From assembly GCA_016791325.1 (NCBI GenBank), contig JAEUMU010000066.1, forward strand, positions 1 through 6,875: a stretch of DNA of 6,875 nt, written 5' to 3'. Positions 6,212 to 6,875 of this stretch are shown in pieces (the first letter of the stretch is position 1; each line of letters starts with the position of its first letter). The translations under genes and the position numbers were made by a program. The notes under the pieces were generated by a model that worked only from the letters and a program-made list of their open reading frames with translations, was not told the origin of the DNA and searched no databases. The stretch is from Hyphomonadaceae bacterium (lineage in GTDB: Bacteria > Pseudomonadota > Alphaproteobacteria > Caulobacterales > Aquidulcibacteraceae).

Positions 6212-6875
6212 TCACATCGCCCGCGCCAGTTGAGACAGCGCCATCTTCAGCGCCACCTTGGCCGAACGCGCGGGCCATGCCTCGCCCCGCTCCATCTCCT
6301 CAAGCCCTTCCTCAGAAAGACACGCCCGCTCCACCACACGCCGAAGCGCTGGGGCAAGGCTATCCAGGGCATCGGCCACACGCCTGCGCGCATCGCAGCG
6401 CGCGGCTATCCCAGCTTCAAGCGCCCCCGCCGGCCCGCGTGAGGCAGATCCGCGCGGGGCGCGCTCCAATCGGAACCGCGCAGCGCGCCAATTTGCGCCG
6501 CTTCCCAATCCGCCCTTACGCGCGCGGCTGCGGCCAGTTCCGCAGCGCTGAACCAGGGCGCGCCGCGTGAGCCGCGCAAATGTGTCAAGCGCTTCAGCGG
6601 CGCCTCATCGTCAACCGCCCGCACCACGCGCACGCACCCATCGGGATCAATAGTCTCTACATCCGCAAGCGCTGCGTGCTGTGCGAGATAGGCGTGGGGC
6701 GATGCGTCCCTGTCGCGGCGAACACGCCGGCGGCCCGCTGCGCTCAACGCATACGTTTGGGCGGCGCTATCCAAGGCGGTGATCACGCCTTCCGCGCGCA
6801 GCGCCTGCACATCGCGCATGTGCACTTTCACAAGCGGGCGCCGCCGGCGATCTCCGCGCGCAAAAACACCAAACA
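6212..6875 (-). pseudogene. DUF6456 family protein gene, split by a frameshift and cut by the window edge
   Basis: Two overlapping reading frames together make one DUF6456 protein. The first comes in from the right edge already open (FGVFARGDRRRRPL before the GTG at 6831), holds PWFSAAELAAAARVRADWEA and SDWSAPRADLPHAG, then runs into TAG at 6406-6408. The second frame, open below 6508, supplies the rest of the domain: ADALDSLAPALRRVVERACL, LEEMERGEAWPARSAKVALK and a stop at 6212-6214. A -1 shift at the five-G run (minus strand, 6428-6424) joins them as GRRG-ALEAGIAARCDARRR and gives about 220 residues in view. DUF6456 is an alphaproteobacterial domain of unknown function, sometimes attached to a DNA-binding helix-turn-helix. 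Both halves keep good family signatures, so the break is either very recent or a sequencing error in a G run. It converges on sufE with a 3-base gap. The GTG at 6831 is unlikely to be the true start, because coding-like sequence continues upstream. Confidence 0.8.

Noticed and set aside
6406..6831. Separate complete 141-residue gene starting at GTG 6831
   Set aside because: Coding-like, in-frame sequence continues upstream to the window edge, and the missing half of the DUF6456 domain is in the -1 frame just downstream, so this is a fragment of one gene.

Overview
This window comes from a GC-rich genome, and every gene family I can place points to an alphaproteobacterium. DUF2336, DUF1491 and DUF6456 are families largely confined to that class, and the histidine kinase has a DivJ/PleC-like core. 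The two secreted proteins of unknown function look like the kind found in Caulobacterales/Hyphomonadaceae-type genomes. I see no mobile element, CRISPR array, tRNA, rRNA or compositional break. It reads as ordinary, very compact chromosome; the two genes cut by the window edges are both recognisable.

Layout. (1) 2-508 (+) is the C-terminal half of a DUF2336 protein whose N-terminus lies outside the window. (2) 505-2106 (-) is prfC, peptide chain release factor 3, which converges on gene 1 with the two stop codons interlocked. (3) 2154-2507 (-) is a DUF1491 protein just upstream of prfC on the same strand, so the two are probably co-transcribed. (4) 2550-3386 (+) is an unrecognised exported protein, divergent from DUF1491 and again interlocked at its stop with (5). 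(5) 3383-4600 (-) is a membrane histidine kinase with about six N-terminal membrane segments. (6) 4715-5746 (+) is an unrecognised exported protein with a four-cysteine C-terminal region. It is divergent from the kinase across a 114-base control region. (7) 5786-6208 (+) is sufE, the sulfur-transfer partner of a cysteine desulfurase, 39 bases behind gene 6. (8) 6212-6875 (-) is a DUF6456 gene broken by an apparent single-base frameshift and running off the right edge.

How the genes relate. They do not form one pathway: translation termination (prfC), Fe-S cluster assembly (sufE), signal transduction (the kinase) and conserved unknowns sit side by side. The most notable points are a 15-bp near-perfect hairpin that encloses the sufE start codon, a frameshift splitting the DUF6456 gene at a run of five Gs, and an unknown periplasmic protein with regularly spaced cysteines. 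In addition, all three convergent gene junctions either overlap at the stop codons or are 3 bases apart, which leaves no room for conventional terminators. I did not find a convincing new multi-gene system.
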